Shown here one piece after another: positions 23,244 to 34,491 of a DNA stretch of 64,000 nucleotides. The translations under genes and the position numbers were made by a program. How positions within the stretch are numbered: position 1 is the stretch's first letter; each line of letters opens with the position of its first letter. The DNA is taken from NCBI RefSeq assembly GCF_023159225.1, contig NC_063163.1, forward strand, positions 105,245,885 through 105,309,884, read 5' to 3'. The notes under the pieces were generated by a model that was not told where the DNA came from, did no database searches, and was given only the letters and a program-made list of their open reading frames with translations. The DNA is from Perognathus longimembris pacificus. Lineage: Eukaryota; Chordata; Mammalia; Rodentia; Heteromyidae.

Positions 23244-24660
23244 GAAAATGATAGGGGTTTCTGCCTTTTCAGGACAAAAGAAAAAAAGCAGGAAAAAAAA
23301 GTCACAAAACAGACCGCAAATGCAGTGCAGACAGGTTGCTAATTGAGAGCTTGAGTGTTCTCTCTCTCTTTAAAAAAAATCTTACATGTATACCAGTAAA
23401 TCAACATCTGTGAGTCATAAACTCACCCTGGATCGGCCGTTAGTGGTCTGAATGTTTTTCTACCTGCCTTCAGTACAGCATATTTTTGCTCAAAACTCAG
23501 AGATTTGTTCTATTTTATTCTGTTGGAGTTCAAGATTGAGGAGTAGGCAAGATTCAAGAGGAATCTTGGAGAGGAAGAAGTATGTTTTCTATGATTGTTT
23601 AAAATGAAATATATTTTTTATCTTTTTAACTTTGTTGAAGCTGAGTAGAATTGAGGGGAGGAATATAGAGGAACAAAATTTGTTTTGTTTTACATTTTTT
23701 CATGTGCTGAAAGAGTGCCTGGAAAACAGTGGCCATTTTCTTATCATTTTACTTGCCTCGTTCATGGTTCTGTCCCCTAAATCCTGTAGTCTTTTTTTTT
23801 TTTTTTTAACTTGGTGTGGAGCAGGAATGGAGCTTGAGGAGTTCCAGTACTTGGTAGAATGTACTTGGTAGTACTTGGTAACTGAAGTCTACAGAATGTT
23901 TGAAACTTTAATTTGTTTTGTCCCCAGTGCAGAAGTAACTGACTAGCATAATAATAATAAAAAAAAGACAAGTCACTTCCCCTTCTTACCATACCTGAGT
24001 GACCAAAAAGCTGACCATCCCTCATTTAACACACTTAACAAACATCTGTACAGGTCTAAGCCATTCAGCAAGGCACTTACTTTACTAAGATGTCAGATAG
24101 AAATGTCATTTAAAGATTGTAAGAATCTTTAGAGAAACCTATGTGAGTCCTAGCCAGAATAAAAAATTACAATTTACCAAAAATCTGATGAATCAAGCAT
24201 AACAGACCTCACTGCATATTAATTTCTGATTGGATTATTAACATGTCAATAACATAAAATCTTTGAATTTTGCCTTGTAAGTGCTTTTCATCCTATGTTT
24301 CAAGAAGATCCAAGGCATGACTTCTGATAGTATGAACATTTGTAATTAGTATTATCTAGAGGTCTGTGGGGGTCCCTATCTATCTGCTCAGCAATCCCAT
24401 TGCTGCTCTGCTTCCCACCCCCAAATTCCCTGCTTTGGGCATTCGAGCATTTGAGCTTCTGAGCTTCAGGACTGAGTTAGAAAATGGGATGATTGGCTAG
24501 CTGATTTGTCATTGTTGAAAGATTACAAGTGTCCCATCTATTTCCCTCCCCCTGCCTTGCTTGAGTGGGAAAGTGTTTACAGTTGAATTATGGTGGGCCG
24601 TTTTAGTGTCTCATGTGAATTTTAGTGTTTAGGTTAGAAAAGAAAGTGGAAGAACAGACC
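23244..24660. other. Unique distal 5' flank
   Basis: No gene seen. GTACTTGGTA occurs three times at 23847-23880. The AT-rich, repeat-free part 24100-24660 is a possible conserved non-coding block. Confidence 0.45.
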
Positions 24661-25969
24661 TGGCTAGAGGGAGAGGGAAAAAAAATTACTCTGAGCAAAC
24701 TGTGTTTTCCGATAGGGAAGTTTTCACACTTGGAATAAAATATTTCATTATTTTTCATAAGTCATCACCAACAATTACAAAATTTCCCCAAAGCAGCTGT
24801 TGATTTATCCATCTCTCCTTCAGATATCATATGTGAACAAGGCAGGACCCAGTTCCAGACCCTTCTACTCTGTGGCTTACTTGGACGTGTGAATGTACAA
24901 TTCATTCATCAGCTGTTTCCCTGAGCTTTTCCCAGGACCCAAAGTGTCTGTTCTTGTCATCTGGGGGCTAGTATTGTTTTCTTATGCCTTCTGGAAACAC
25001 AGCTGGACCCCAACAGTCTTTGTTCTTTCGAAAAATTAAGATTGTCACATATACATATTTTCCTCTGGTCCCTGACCAAAAACTAATGGGGTATAATCTG
25101 GAAGTTGGACCAAAAGCCCGAGATTTACATTTATTCTTGAATCCTTCCCCGATTTCCTGTGAGAAGCTTGCTAGTTGCTAATGCTCAGAGGAGAGGAAAC
25201 CCAGCTTAGATGAAGGTAAGCAGGTGTATTAAAATTTGCCTGAGACAGGGGCTACAGTTGGAAGCAACTGGTAGCACAAATCAGGAAACTACTAAAAATA
25301 GCTTTCTTTGAGGTTGTACAGGAAGGTTTGTTTAGTGTTTTAAAATCAAATGCAGGTCTCAATGGTTGTACACATGTATGTATCTACGTCCTGGTTGATT
25401 TGATGGTTGAGATCAGTTATCTCCAGGTATAAACCAATGTGCTGCTAGCAAATCGTGCATTATTTTGATTCATTTTGTGTTATCTGAAGTGTTAGGAGTC
25501 CCCAAATGTGTTTTCCCCCTACCCCTTGCTTTCCAGTTAAGTATCTCAGAGATTCAAAGTAGAGGACTAAGCTGACCTGGCTTTTTTTTTTTTGAGGGAG
25601 GGCGGGCAGGGTGGAATTTGAGGTGGTGGCTGGAGGTTTATTGGCTTTATCTAATAGTCATCCTGAAAGACGAAGCCTCGGCCTGTGATCACATAATTCG
25701 AGGTACAGAATTGCCAGAAACTCACCCCCCTTCCCATCCACTGCTGTAGAAGCTTATGGAAGCCTGCGATGGGGGTTCAGAGGTGACGTTCCCTACTCCG
25801 AACTGTCCTCCTCCCCGGTAATACAAGGGGCATTTGGGTCTGCATTTGGAGGTCTCCAGTCAGCTGCCTCTCGCCCGATTGTAATCAAACGCAGCCATCA
25901 CCAATGCTGCCTCTGCCCTGCCTAAACCTTTGCAAGAGTGGGAGCCAGGTTCCCGAATCACCACTAGCC
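24661..25969. other. Unique proximal 5' flank of ETS1
   Basis: Repeat-free. CpG content rises from about 25650 towards the island. A TGACGTT half-CRE lies at 25784-25790. No exon recognised. Confidence 0.5.
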
Positions 25970-26459
25970 GGTTGGAGTCCCACCCTCGGAATCCCTCTGA
26001 GGACGTCAGCCCGTGACCCCCACGACCCGCTCGCACGCTCGCCCCTGGGTGCCCATGCCTCACGTCCTGTGTGTGTCAGTCTTTGTGAATGAATGATGCA
26101 CACGCGCTGAGGAAACTATTCTGCTACTGGGAGGAGGGGGAGCGGCGGGTGATCAAGCCCTCAAGAATGCGTGGAGAATCAGACGGACTTTCCCGAATCT
26201 GTCGTGGTGGAAGCGGCCCAGGCGCGGGGTTCAGGGCCCTTCCCCTCCCGGCGGACGAGCCGGGGCTCAGCGGGGGCCCGCCGGCACTCCCGAGCCCAGC
26301 TGCGGGGCGGCCAGGCGCGCCCCGCCCTTCCTTTCGCTTTAGGCGGCGGGCGGTGATTGGCCCTGGGCACTCTGGAAGCCACGCCTCCGGACACGCCCAC
26401 CGCCCCCGGAGAGCTGAGCGCGCGGACCGGCTCGGGCCCGGGCACACGGAGGAACGCCC

Positions 26460-26981
26460 TAAAGAGGAGGGGAGGGCGCCCGAGCGAGGGGAGGGAGGAA
26501 GAAGCGGGGTCCTGGGGAGCGAGAGCTGGAGCTAGAGCGAGCCGCAGCCGGCGGTGGCCGTGGGAGCGAGCGAGTGAGCGAGAGAGGGGGCGAGGGGCGC
26601 CTAGGAGCGGGCGAGCCAGCCAGCCAGCCGGGCGAGGACCCAGCGCGCTCACTTCTCCGCAAAAAGTGTCAACTTCCCGGGAGACCGCGCCGGGCGCGCA
26701 CGGTCCAGGCGTGAGGGTGGAAAGGCAGCAGGGCATTTGGAGTCTTTAAGGAAGAAAGTCGGAATCTTCCCCCCTTCCCCGTCCCGTCCCTTTTCTCTTG
26801 CTAAGAATCACCCCCCCCCCCCAACTCCCCATTAAAAAGAAAAAAAAAACTATAACCGCAAACTTGCCCTCACCCGGTCTGGCCCCTACTCCTGGCATCA
26901 TGAAGGCGGCCGTCGATCTCAAACCGACTCTTACCATCATCAAGACGGAAAAAGTCGATCTGGACCTTTTCCCTTCCCCGG
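26460..26981 (+). other. ETS1: ETS1 exon 1 with GC-rich 5'UTR (5' end uncertain)
   Basis: The stretch before the start codon is GC-rich, has no ATG, and resembles the known ETS1 leader in having purine-rich GAGC and GCCA tandem tetramers (about 26566-26582 and 26612-26629). It then changes to pyrimidine-rich and A-rich sequence just before the ATG, including a C12 run at 26811-26822. The transcription start cannot be read from sequence because the promoter has no TATA box. I placed the 5' boundary by the fall-off of the leader-like sequence, so it may be off by 200 bases or more. Confidence 0.6.
26900..26981 (+). CDS. ETS1: ETS1 coding exon 1 (partial CDS, N-terminus only)
   Basis: ETS1 is a nuclear transcription factor that binds GGAA-core sites through a C-terminal ETS domain and carries a Pointed domain. 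Neither domain is in this exon. The reading frame opens with MKAAVDLKPTLTIIKTEK and continues VDLDLFPSP, 27 codons plus one base. This matches the mammalian ETS1 N-terminus as I know it except residue 22, Asp here versus Glu in human and mouse. The IKTE motif around Lys15 is the known SUMO-acceptor type site. The ATG has A at -3 and is the first ATG on this strand for more than 700 bases, which supports the start. The last base G plus AT from exon 2 would restore Asp28, so the intron is phase 1. The MAPK site Thr38 and the rest of the protein lie beyond the window. Confidence 0.97.
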
Positions 26982-26987
26982 GTGAGT
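26982..26987 (+). other. ETS1: ETS1 intron 1 splice donor
   Basis: Exon sequence ending CCCCGG is followed by GTGAGT, a near-ideal U1-binding donor. It falls where the known ETS1 protein switches from exon 1 to exon 2 (FPSP then Asp). A 14-base C run begins 21 bases further on. Confidence 0.95.
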
Positions 26988-27002
26988 GGTGATTGCCAAG
27001 CG

Positions 27003-27035
27003 CCCCCCCCCCCCCCGCCCAGTCCTGGGGGGGGG
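27003..27035 (+). repeat. C14 / G9 run pair beside the splice donor
   Basis: C14 at 27003-27016 and G9 at 27027-27035 are separated by ten bases. In RNA they could pair as a GC-only stem just downstream of the exon 1 donor. Confidence 0.8.
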
Positions 27036-27335
27036 TCTCCTTATTTTCCCTCTGCTGCTCCCATTCTAGGCGCTTGATTTCTGCCAGGGATGCTGGTGGC
27101 AACTGGAGGGAGGGAGAGGCCAGGAGGGGGGCTTGTTGGTGGCCCAGAATCCTTGGTTTGGGGCATAGTATTTTATTTTCACAGCTGTGTTTTGCTAAGT
27201 GGTGGGAATAAAGCTTATAGAATTTCTAGCATCCCATTCTTTTTCTTCTCTTAAAAAAAATCTCTTCTTTCCTATGCCCTTATTTCTTACTCATAGCAAG
27301 AGGACCTGGCATTGCCTTCCAGAACTTCATGTCTT

Positions 27336-27558
27336 TTTTTTTTTTTTTTTGTTTTTTTTTTTTTTGGCCAGTCCTGGGCCTTGGACTCAGGGCCTGATCA
27401 CTGTCCCTGGCTTCTTCCCGCTCAAGGCTAGCACTCTGCCACTTGAGCCACAGCGCCGCTTCTGGCCGTTTTCTGTATATGTGGTGCTGGGGAATCGAAC
27501 CTAGGGCCTCGTGTATCCGAGGCAGGCACTCTTGCCACTAGGCTATATCCCCAGCCCC
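27336..27558 (-). mobile_element. IDL-Geo dimeric SINE, young, with 15-bp target-site duplication
   Basis: Reverse full-length IDL-Geo: long poly-T (tail), Geo half, then the ID-like half ending 'ccatatccccagcccc' type. AGAACTTCATGTCTT flanks it exactly (27321-27335 and 27559-27573). Low divergence from the other IDL-Geo copies suggests recent insertion, about 350 bp into ETS1 intron 1. Confidence 0.97.
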
Positions 27559-27573
27559 AGAACTTCATGTCTT

Positions 27574-28925
27574 GATTTTGCAGCTCCTAGAATTGGAACT
27601 GGTTAGAGGGCAGTAAGAGCTGAATGGGGTGTCTAACGGGCTGGCCTTCTAGTTCCTTTCCCTATAAAATCTTGCCTTCCCAAGCTCTCTTGGGTCTTTG
27701 CTGGGTACATGATGAGGTGGTAGGAAGAGAACTGAAATGATCCTTTTTATCCTGGTATTCATGCAGGTTCCTAATTTGACCAGTGTTTCGATTTGGTTGT
27801 GTTTAGTTGGTACCAAAGAGCCTAGAAGAAGGAAAACATCACAACGCCAGGCATGGCTTGAGTGTCTTTGGTTCATAATGTTGTTCTGAAGAGAGAGAAA
27901 GAAACTTCATTTTTTCTTAGACCCAAATTTTGGTGCTAAGCAGATGGAATTAACTCCACAGGATTCCTGTAGTCTGAGAGGGAACCAATCTTATCTATAA
28001 GGCAGAGAACTGCCTCCTGGCCTTAGTGAGGAATGGTTTTGGAAATTAAAGTATCTAAAAGATAGGGGGAGAAGTCCCTGAGTTCTGGAAGAAAATTGTT
28101 ACATGCACCTCTGTTGTATCTGATTGTCAATAACTTTAGTTGCTGTTCTCTGGCCTTTCTTTGCCTCTGCCATAATTAGCTGCCTGCTTTAACCCTTTCT
28201 TAGCTTAAATTTCCAAATGAAGGTCAAGCTGATATTTTGTCATTCGGAGGTCCATCAGAACACCTTAATAGAGGAATTAAGATCTTTCCTACTCCCTGCC
28301 AGTTTCCCAATATTCAATCCCTGGATTGCTGTGTACAAAGAAGGCTGGACTAGTTTCTTGTCATCCCATGACCATGGCCAAGTCAGTGCAATGCTGAGGC
28401 CCAGAGCCAAGATTACAGGCACTGAGAGCTGCTGTGAAGGTTGTCTTTGGGGGTCCAAGGGAGCTAGAAGAAGTTCTGTGTGTCACAAGTGATCTATACC
28501 ATACAGAGGAGCAGTGAAGGGATAGTTCACAGTGAAGACATAAACTCAGCTAATAGACTCTTCCTTTAAGAATGACTTGTTTACATGTGTTGTTATGTGT
28601 GTTTATGGGGAAGAGACAGAGCCGGTCATCTGGGAAATATCATCTAGATATGTCAGTTCACATACCTACTATAGATATTTCTTGTTGGCACTGAACAGAG
28701 CCCCTGGCAACACATGTTTTCGATCACAGCGAACAGCTGAAGCATGTTCGTCTGGTAATTTAATATTAAATATTAGAGATTTAAAGTATATGGGGCTGTT
28801 ACTTCAGTTACGGGTAAAAATAAGCCCTGGGCAAGTGAGTTTCTTTAGCTTTCCTATCCACGAAATGGGGACGGGATGGAGATGGTAAGGCCTAATGCTA
28901 CCATCCACATCCAATACAGGATGCA
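27574..28925. other. Unique intron sequence
   Basis: No repeat or exon recognised. Confidence 0.5.
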
Positions 28926-29075
28926 TATCTCTCTCCCTCTTTCTCTCTTTCTTTCTCTCTTTTACTCTCTTTCGCTCACTTTTTCTTTCCTTCCTTCCTT
29001 TTTTCTTTCTTTCCTCTCTGTCTCTCTTCTCTCTCTTTCTGTCTCTCTCTCTGTCTCTGTCTCTCTGTCTCTCTG

Positions 29076-29141
<66 letters not shown>
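28926..29141. repeat. CT-rich microsatellite at SINE tail
   Basis: CTTT/CCTT units, then GTCTCT units, then pure CT, ending exactly where a reverse-oriented SINE begins. Confidence 0.95.
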
Positions 29142-29145
<4 letters not shown>

Positions 29146-29362
29146 AGTATTGCGGCTTGAATTTAGGTCCTGGGTGTTTTCACTTAGGATTTTTGTTCAA
29201 GGTTGGCACTCTACTACTTGAGTCACAGCTCTGATTCTGGCTTTTTGGTGGTTAATGGGAGACAAGGGTCTCACAGTCTATTGCTGGGGCTGGCTTCAAA
29301 CTGTTCTCAGCTGCTACCCCCTTTAGTAGCTAGGATTACAAGCAGGAGCCACCAAACCTGGC
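29142..29362 (-). mobile_element. B1-like/Geo dimeric SINE
   Basis: Reverse dimer: 'cggcttgaatttaggtcctg', 'tggtggttaatgggagacaa', and a head ending 'aggagccaccaaacctggct'. Confidence 0.92.
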
Positions 29363-29589
29363 TACGATATGCATTTTTACAATGGCTTTTTGTTGTTGTT
29401 GTTGTTCTGAAAAGATTCCCAAGCCACCATCCAGTTTCATAAGTAATTTTCAATGCAGCAACATTTCATCTTCTCATGAGGTTTTATTTCTAAAATTTTT
29501 AGGGAGGGAAGTTAGGAGAATAACGTGTAAACTCTGAAAATTACATAGAAATAATAACTAATTTTTAACTCTTTGGAGGGAACTTCAGT
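29363..29589. other. Unique intron sequence
   Basis: Short GTT array at 29390-29406; otherwise featureless. Confidence 0.5.
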
Positions 29590-29715
29590 TACTTCTATGT
29601 AAATAACATACCCATGCCTCAGAAAGGGACATAGAGGTAGAGAAAAGGTAAGTAACTTCAGTGAAAATCTCCAGAGAGCCAGTGGGTGATGTAAAATGAG
29701 TTTCTCGCTTCTCAG
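29590..29715 (-). mobile_element. Possible MIR-like remnant
   Basis: 'tgcctcagaaagggacatag', 'gtaagtaacttcagtgaaaa' and 'gccagtgggtgatgtaaaat' follow antisense MIR order. Weak. Confidence 0.4.
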
Positions 29716-30191
29716 TACCTATTATCATGAGGAAGGTCGCAAGGTGCCTTTGATATAGCTCAGCACTGAAACTTCAGTTAGGACTTACTCTGACAGGTGC
29801 AAATATGGAAGAACCCTTGGCCGGGCCTGCTGCTTTTACCAGGGGAAGGACAAGACTTTGTCTGAGTAGAGACTTGCCAGCAGACCGTATAGGACATGTG
29901 TTTAAAGTTTAACTGCTCACAGTGTGGCTTTGTGTGTCCACAGCTGTGAATTAAATAGTCATCACAATGACTTCTTTGGGTTGCCTGGTTTCTTATGTGT
30001 GGAGACAACTATTGTAGGAGTGTTAGCTGGCTTTAACGGTTAAACTAGAATTTCCTTTCTCCTCCCCAACCTTTCCCAATTTGGCCAAATAGAGGCAGTC
30101 AGGAGATGGGGTGTCCAAACAGGAGTCAGTAGGCCTGGGATATTTGTCCACCTTTGTGGCTAAGACATGCTTTTGAACTTTTATTCACTTT
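29716..30191. other. Unique intron sequence
   Basis: No gene or repeat recognised. Confidence 0.5.
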
Positions 30192-30437
30192 TTTTCCCCT
30201 CTGTGTTGGTACTTGGGCTTGAACTTCAGGGCTGTGCTGTTCTTTAGTTTTTCCACTGAAGGATATCCATCTACCCTTTGAGCTACAGCTCCATTTCTGG
30301 CTTTTTGGTGGTTAGTTGGAGATAAGAGTCTCACAGATTTTCCCTTCCAGGCTGACTCCAAAACTCAATCCTCAGATCTTAGCTACCCAAGTAGGGAGTA
30401 GGTAGTATTATAGGCATGCACCACTTGTGTCTGACTC
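30192..30437 (-). mobile_element. B1-like/Geo dimeric SINE
   Basis: Reverse dimer: 'cttgggcttgaacttcaggg', 'gttagttggagataagagtc', and a diverged head. Confidence 0.9.
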
Positions 30438-31019
30438 TTTTTTCACTGTTATTCTTTATTGAGATCTTAGAGGATTTTTGACAGCATTACATACCAAATT
30501 ATCATATGCTGTAAAATAACCTTGACATTGATTTCCCATGTAAGTGTGAAGTGGGATCTTATTCTGTCTCATTGTGTTGTGTCTGATCTTAAATAGACTC
30601 AAACCTAACATGGTCATTGAGTAGTTTCTGGTTTTTTCCTTGGCGTGGAGTTGGCTGAAAAGGAGCTGAGGCCACCCAGGCTGGGCGCCAAAGCAAACAC
30701 ATTCCCAAGCCACTTCATTTTTTCTCTCCTTCCCCATTCCACTCTACCTTCTAGGCGATATGAATCAGTGCTCTAAGTTCTAGTTCTGGATCTTTATCCA
30801 TTAATGAGACTAAAAGGGCCATTCCTAAACCCCATCCCACCTTGGCAGAGTTGGTTCTTCCAATGGAGATTGATTTTGTCCTTAGAGAGGAGACAAAGCT
30901 TTGTCCTTTCTCAATGAGCTGCCTGGCCTGTCAGGATTATTTGCTCATTGTGTGCCCCTACTGACCGTGCTCTGTTTGTGACAAAAGAAAGACCCTTGTA
31001 TCTCAGAGCAATGACTAGA
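30438..31019. other. Unique intron sequence
   Basis: Non-coding; no recognised element. Confidence 0.5.
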
Positions 31020-31150
31020 GGCAGCCCAGGTGACCACTTAGTTACTGTGTTGACTTGGGGTAAATTACTTAATGTCTCTGTATTCTAGTTCCTGCATGTG
31101 TACTGTTACTCAATATGATTGCATGAAGATTACAGCTGTGAATTTGGGCA
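31020..31150 (+). mobile_element. MIR-like ancient SINE remnant
   Basis: 'ttggggtaaattacttaatg', 'tctctgtattctagttcctg' and 'gcatgaagattacag' follow sense MIR order. Confidence 0.5.
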
Positions 31151-32235
31151 AAATCTTCACCCAATACTGTAATGGGTTCTGCTGAAGAGTTAACTCAAAG
31201 TCATGTCAGTAAAGGATTTTCAGAGGCCCCCTTGAAAGGTTTGATTGACAGGTATGGTGGCTACATTACGTACATTGCCCAAATCTATTGCGTGAGAGTG
31301 CACAGAGGAATAACTTAAGACTCTTTTGCCTGCTTCACTGAGATCTTGTGCCAGTGAAGGTTCATGCTTGTCCCAGAAAGCAAGCATGGTGGGCAGGTAA
31401 TTTTGAGTATCTTGAAGGCTGACAAGCCAGGGATTGGTCAGTTATCTTGGGTGATAGAGGCTGTCATTGTTACTTCAAAGCAGGAAGTCCACTAAGTCTG
31501 AGGACTAGGGCGACATTTTCAGGGCTGATGGAGACCTAGTTTTTTCCATGATGCACGATTGAGAAATGCATTGTGTTTAGTTATTATAAAATATCTTTCA
31601 TTTTATTTATTTGGTTGGCAAAACTTGCATTCCTGGCATATTTGGGCAGTTTGTGTTGCTGTGTCTTTTTTTTTTTCTTTTTTTGGTCTGTATAAATTTT
31701 TTTCCTTCTTTTAAAGAGCCGAGACCACATTGTAGGAACCTCATGTCCTTCTAGGAGCCAGTCTAGCCCATGGTCAAGTTCCCAAAGCCCAGCTTGCTCC
31801 ACTGGGTCCTATCCGTTTTTCTGCTGGAATTTCCAGGAAAGAATCTCTCTATTTCAAAGAGTATGGTAGATAACTCTCCACAAGCTATCGTGTAATTATA
31901 GACAGTTCTTGGGTCTACAGACATGATAACCTGTGGCTGTGGTGGCATTCCATGAGCTTGATTGAAAGGTGGACTCCGGCCATCCAAAAGTTATAGGAAT
32001 CCTTCTGAAAGATGTATTGAGCTTCATTGTATGTCTGGCGTGTTCACATCAAAGAGCCCCTTTTTATGCGTATTGCTTGCTGTGTGAAAAGTATTATTTA
32101 CTCTTATTTTTCAGATAAAGGAAATGTTATTCAGAGCAGTGCCTTCAATCACTCTAGAAACTAATGAGATATAACAGATTTTTTGTTTCACCTAAAGTTT
32201 AAGTATGGTGTTATTCTTATGCTGGTTCACAGTTC
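31151..32235. other. Unique intron sequence
   Basis: No gene recognised; poly-T tract at 31667-31693. Confidence 0.5.
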
Positions 32236-32355
32236 CAGCTGGTTCACAGCTGTAACTTAGATCCAGAGGATCACAGTTCATTGCCAGCCTGGAAAGAAAA
32301 GTCCTCTGGACTCCATCTCCAAAATAATCACCAGTCCAGCTGGGCTGGAAGCCTC
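32236..32355 (+). mobile_element. Degenerate B1-like head fragment
   Basis: 'gtaacttagatccagaggatcacagttc' order, then 'gccagcctggaaagaaaagt', 'ctccatctcc' and 'aataatcacc' match the SINE head. The Geo half is unrecognisable. Confidence 0.6.
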
Positions 32356-32529
32356 CAGATACATTGTTTGAGGAAGAAGCTTAAGGGTCCGGCCACACTG
32401 ACGTTGGGTGGCAGTGTGGTTGGGAGTACTCAGGTTCTTATGTTTTCAATGTCCTTCAGATGCCCTTAGCTCTCACAGGTACAAAGGATTATATTTACCC
32501 TTCTAAGGTTACAACTTTTTTTTTTTTTC

Positions 32530-32762
32530 TAAACGTGCCAGTACTGGGGCTTGAACTTAGGGCCTAGGTATTGATTTTAGCTTTTTTTACTCAAAGCTAG
32601 TGCTCTACCACTTGAGCCACAGCTCCATTTTGAGCTATTTTGGCTGTTAATGCGAGTTGAGACTCAAATGGACTTTTCTTGTCTGGGCTGGCTTCAAACT
32701 ACAATCCTCAGATCTTAGCCTCCTGAGTAGTTAGGATTACAAGCCTGAACCACTGGTGCCTG
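32530..32762 (-). mobile_element. B1-like/Geo dimeric SINE
   Basis: Reverse dimer: 'ggggcttgaacttagggcct', 'ctctaccacttgagccacag', then a head with 'tcagatcttagcctcctgag'. Confidence 0.93.
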
Positions 32763-33221
32763 GAAAATATTGCCACTTTTTTTTTTTTAAGCTTCCAGAT
32801 CTGCCCATTTTACTGCCTTTATCACTGCTGCTTCTCTGCTCAAAATCTGGGTGGAGAAAGATTTTGACTGGCAAAAGGGTTCATTTTCTGAAGACATGCT
32901 TGAAGTGTAATTTTCCAGTTCACAAAGAGAACAAGGGGACTCTGCATACAAATGTTATTTTTTTTCCTCCCTAAAATTTAGGGTTGTTTTGAGTCCATTT
33001 CCTAAGTTAGGGAACACTGTTTAGAGTGCTCATGGAATATGGAGGGAAAGACAGCCCCAAAGGCAAGTGGCTCATGGAGAACAGACTCCTCCTACCTTCT
33101 CTATGGCCAGCCGGGTGGTTCCCTTATCACTGAGCTGTGGGGAGCAGTTTCTCAAAGATTAGCATCCTTGGGGAATTGGTGCATGAGCAATATGATCATC
33201 TCGTGTGTGCACGCATACGCC
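32763..33221. other. Unique intron sequence
   Basis: No gene or repeat recognised. Confidence 0.5.
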
Positions 33222-33453
33222 TGCTGGTACTGGGGCTTGAAGTCAGGGTCTAGGTGCTGTCCCCGAGCTTTTTCAGCTCTAGGATGGTACTTTATCACTT
33301 GATCCACACCTCTACTTGCAGCTTTTGTCTGGTTAATTGGAGATAAGAGTCTCATGGACTTTCCTGCCCCAAGCACCTTTGGAACTATGATTCTCAGATC
33401 TCAGCCCTCCTGAGTAGTTAGGATCCTAGGTGTGAACCGCTGGCACTGGGCTA
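33222..33453 (-). mobile_element. B1-like/Geo dimeric SINE
   Basis: Reverse dimer: 'ctggggcttgaagtcagggt', 'ttaattggagataagagtct', head 'cagatctcagccctcctgag'. Confidence 0.92.
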
Positions 33454-34491
33454 GCCTAATACCTACAACAGATGTTTATTTAGTTGCTCCATCCTGGCAT
33501 ACCAGTCTCATTGCTCTGCTCAGAAGGAATGTGTGAGGATTTCTTGCTGTGCTGTCATGTTCTAGGGCTGCACTTTGCTCATGGATGTTGTTCTTAATTC
33601 AGGGTTAGGAATGTCAAGGTGATTCTCATATCTATTACATTTAACTTGTCATGTGATTCTAGCTAATTCTTTACTTCCCCCCCCTCCCCCAGGCTAATCC
33701 TACTTGGCTGTTTTTCAGTCACCTTTTTCTTTTTAATTGTGTGGTTTATAATCTTCAAGGAAAAGGAATTGGTCTGTATTGTAGGTTGTGGTAGGTCTGA
33801 ATGCATTGGCGGAAAGCCATGCTTACAGATACACCAAAAATATTACATCGTGTGCCATAAATATTTATTATTTGTCCAACTCTGTCATATGTCCCAGGTT
33901 CTTCCCAGTGAGCTTGAATTCAGCCTGTCACTTGGTACTCCAAATGTGGTCTCTCGTTCATTGCCCACACATCTTCTCTCAGTTGCCTGTTTTTTTTGTT
34001 TTTTTTTGTGTGTGTGTGTGTGTGTGTTTTCCTGGAACTTTCAGTTTTGTCTCTGAGAGTCAGTTGCAAAATAATGATTCAGAAAGTGCTTTTAGTTCTC
34101 AGTAGCCCTGGGAATATTTTTCAGGCACTTTGGAGTGGGGAAAGGAGCAATATTGTTAATCTCACAGGACAACAAGGTATAAATGAGGACTCATCAGCAG
34201 GTGGGGTCACAATACTTACACACTAAATTTGGACTAAATTTGTATTCCCTCAGTCGCTCATCTTGGGGTTATGCCATCCAAAGTAAGCAAAGAGAACCAG
34301 ATTAAGAATTTGAAGCAGTTTAAGTTTAGCATGGTTTCCCTAACCATGAGTTATATTTTAAACTTATTGTTGATTCATACCTTAATTTTGCTTAGAGTCT
34401 GAGAAACAACTCAAAATCAACCTCAAACAAGTTCACATGAAGCACTTGAGACCGCTAAGGTAGCTGTGGTGGCCCTTATTTTTTGCGGTGG
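33454..34491. other. Unique intron sequence
   Basis: No gene recognised. A short GT array lies at 34008-34027 and a C-rich patch at 33679-33691. Confidence 0.5.

Larger units (their letters stand above)
25970..27040 (+). promoter_or_regulatory. ETS1: ETS1 CpG-island promoter
   Basis: This is the only CpG-dense segment in the window, densest from about 26210 to 26720. It lacks a TATA box. Visible elements are an Sp1/KLF-type GC box CCCCGCCC at 26320-26327, an inverted CCAAT box (GATTGG) ending at 26360, KLF-like CACGCC motifs at about 26380 and 26392, and a CRE-like GACGTCA at 26003-26009. GGAA cores occur near 26373 and 26497. A TATA-less, GC-rich promoter with Sp1 and ETS-type sites agrees with what is known of human ETS1. 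SINEs are absent from 22534 to 27335 around it. Confidence 0.9.

Noticed and set aside
1..26000. Upstream alternative ETS1 exons of the long isoform
   Set aside because: No sequence matching the long-isoform N-terminal exons was recognised. They are expected to lie further upstream.
26089..26535. 148-codon + strand open frame upstream of ETS1
   Set aside because: Same CpG-island effect; low-information composition and no known ETS1 N-terminus. A frame at 26357-26749 fails for the same reason.
26179..26736. 185-codon minus-strand open frame across the CpG island
   Set aside because: GC-rich sequence has few stop codons. The frame is Pro/Arg/Ser-rich, resembles no family, and overlaps the ETS1 promoter and 5'UTR.
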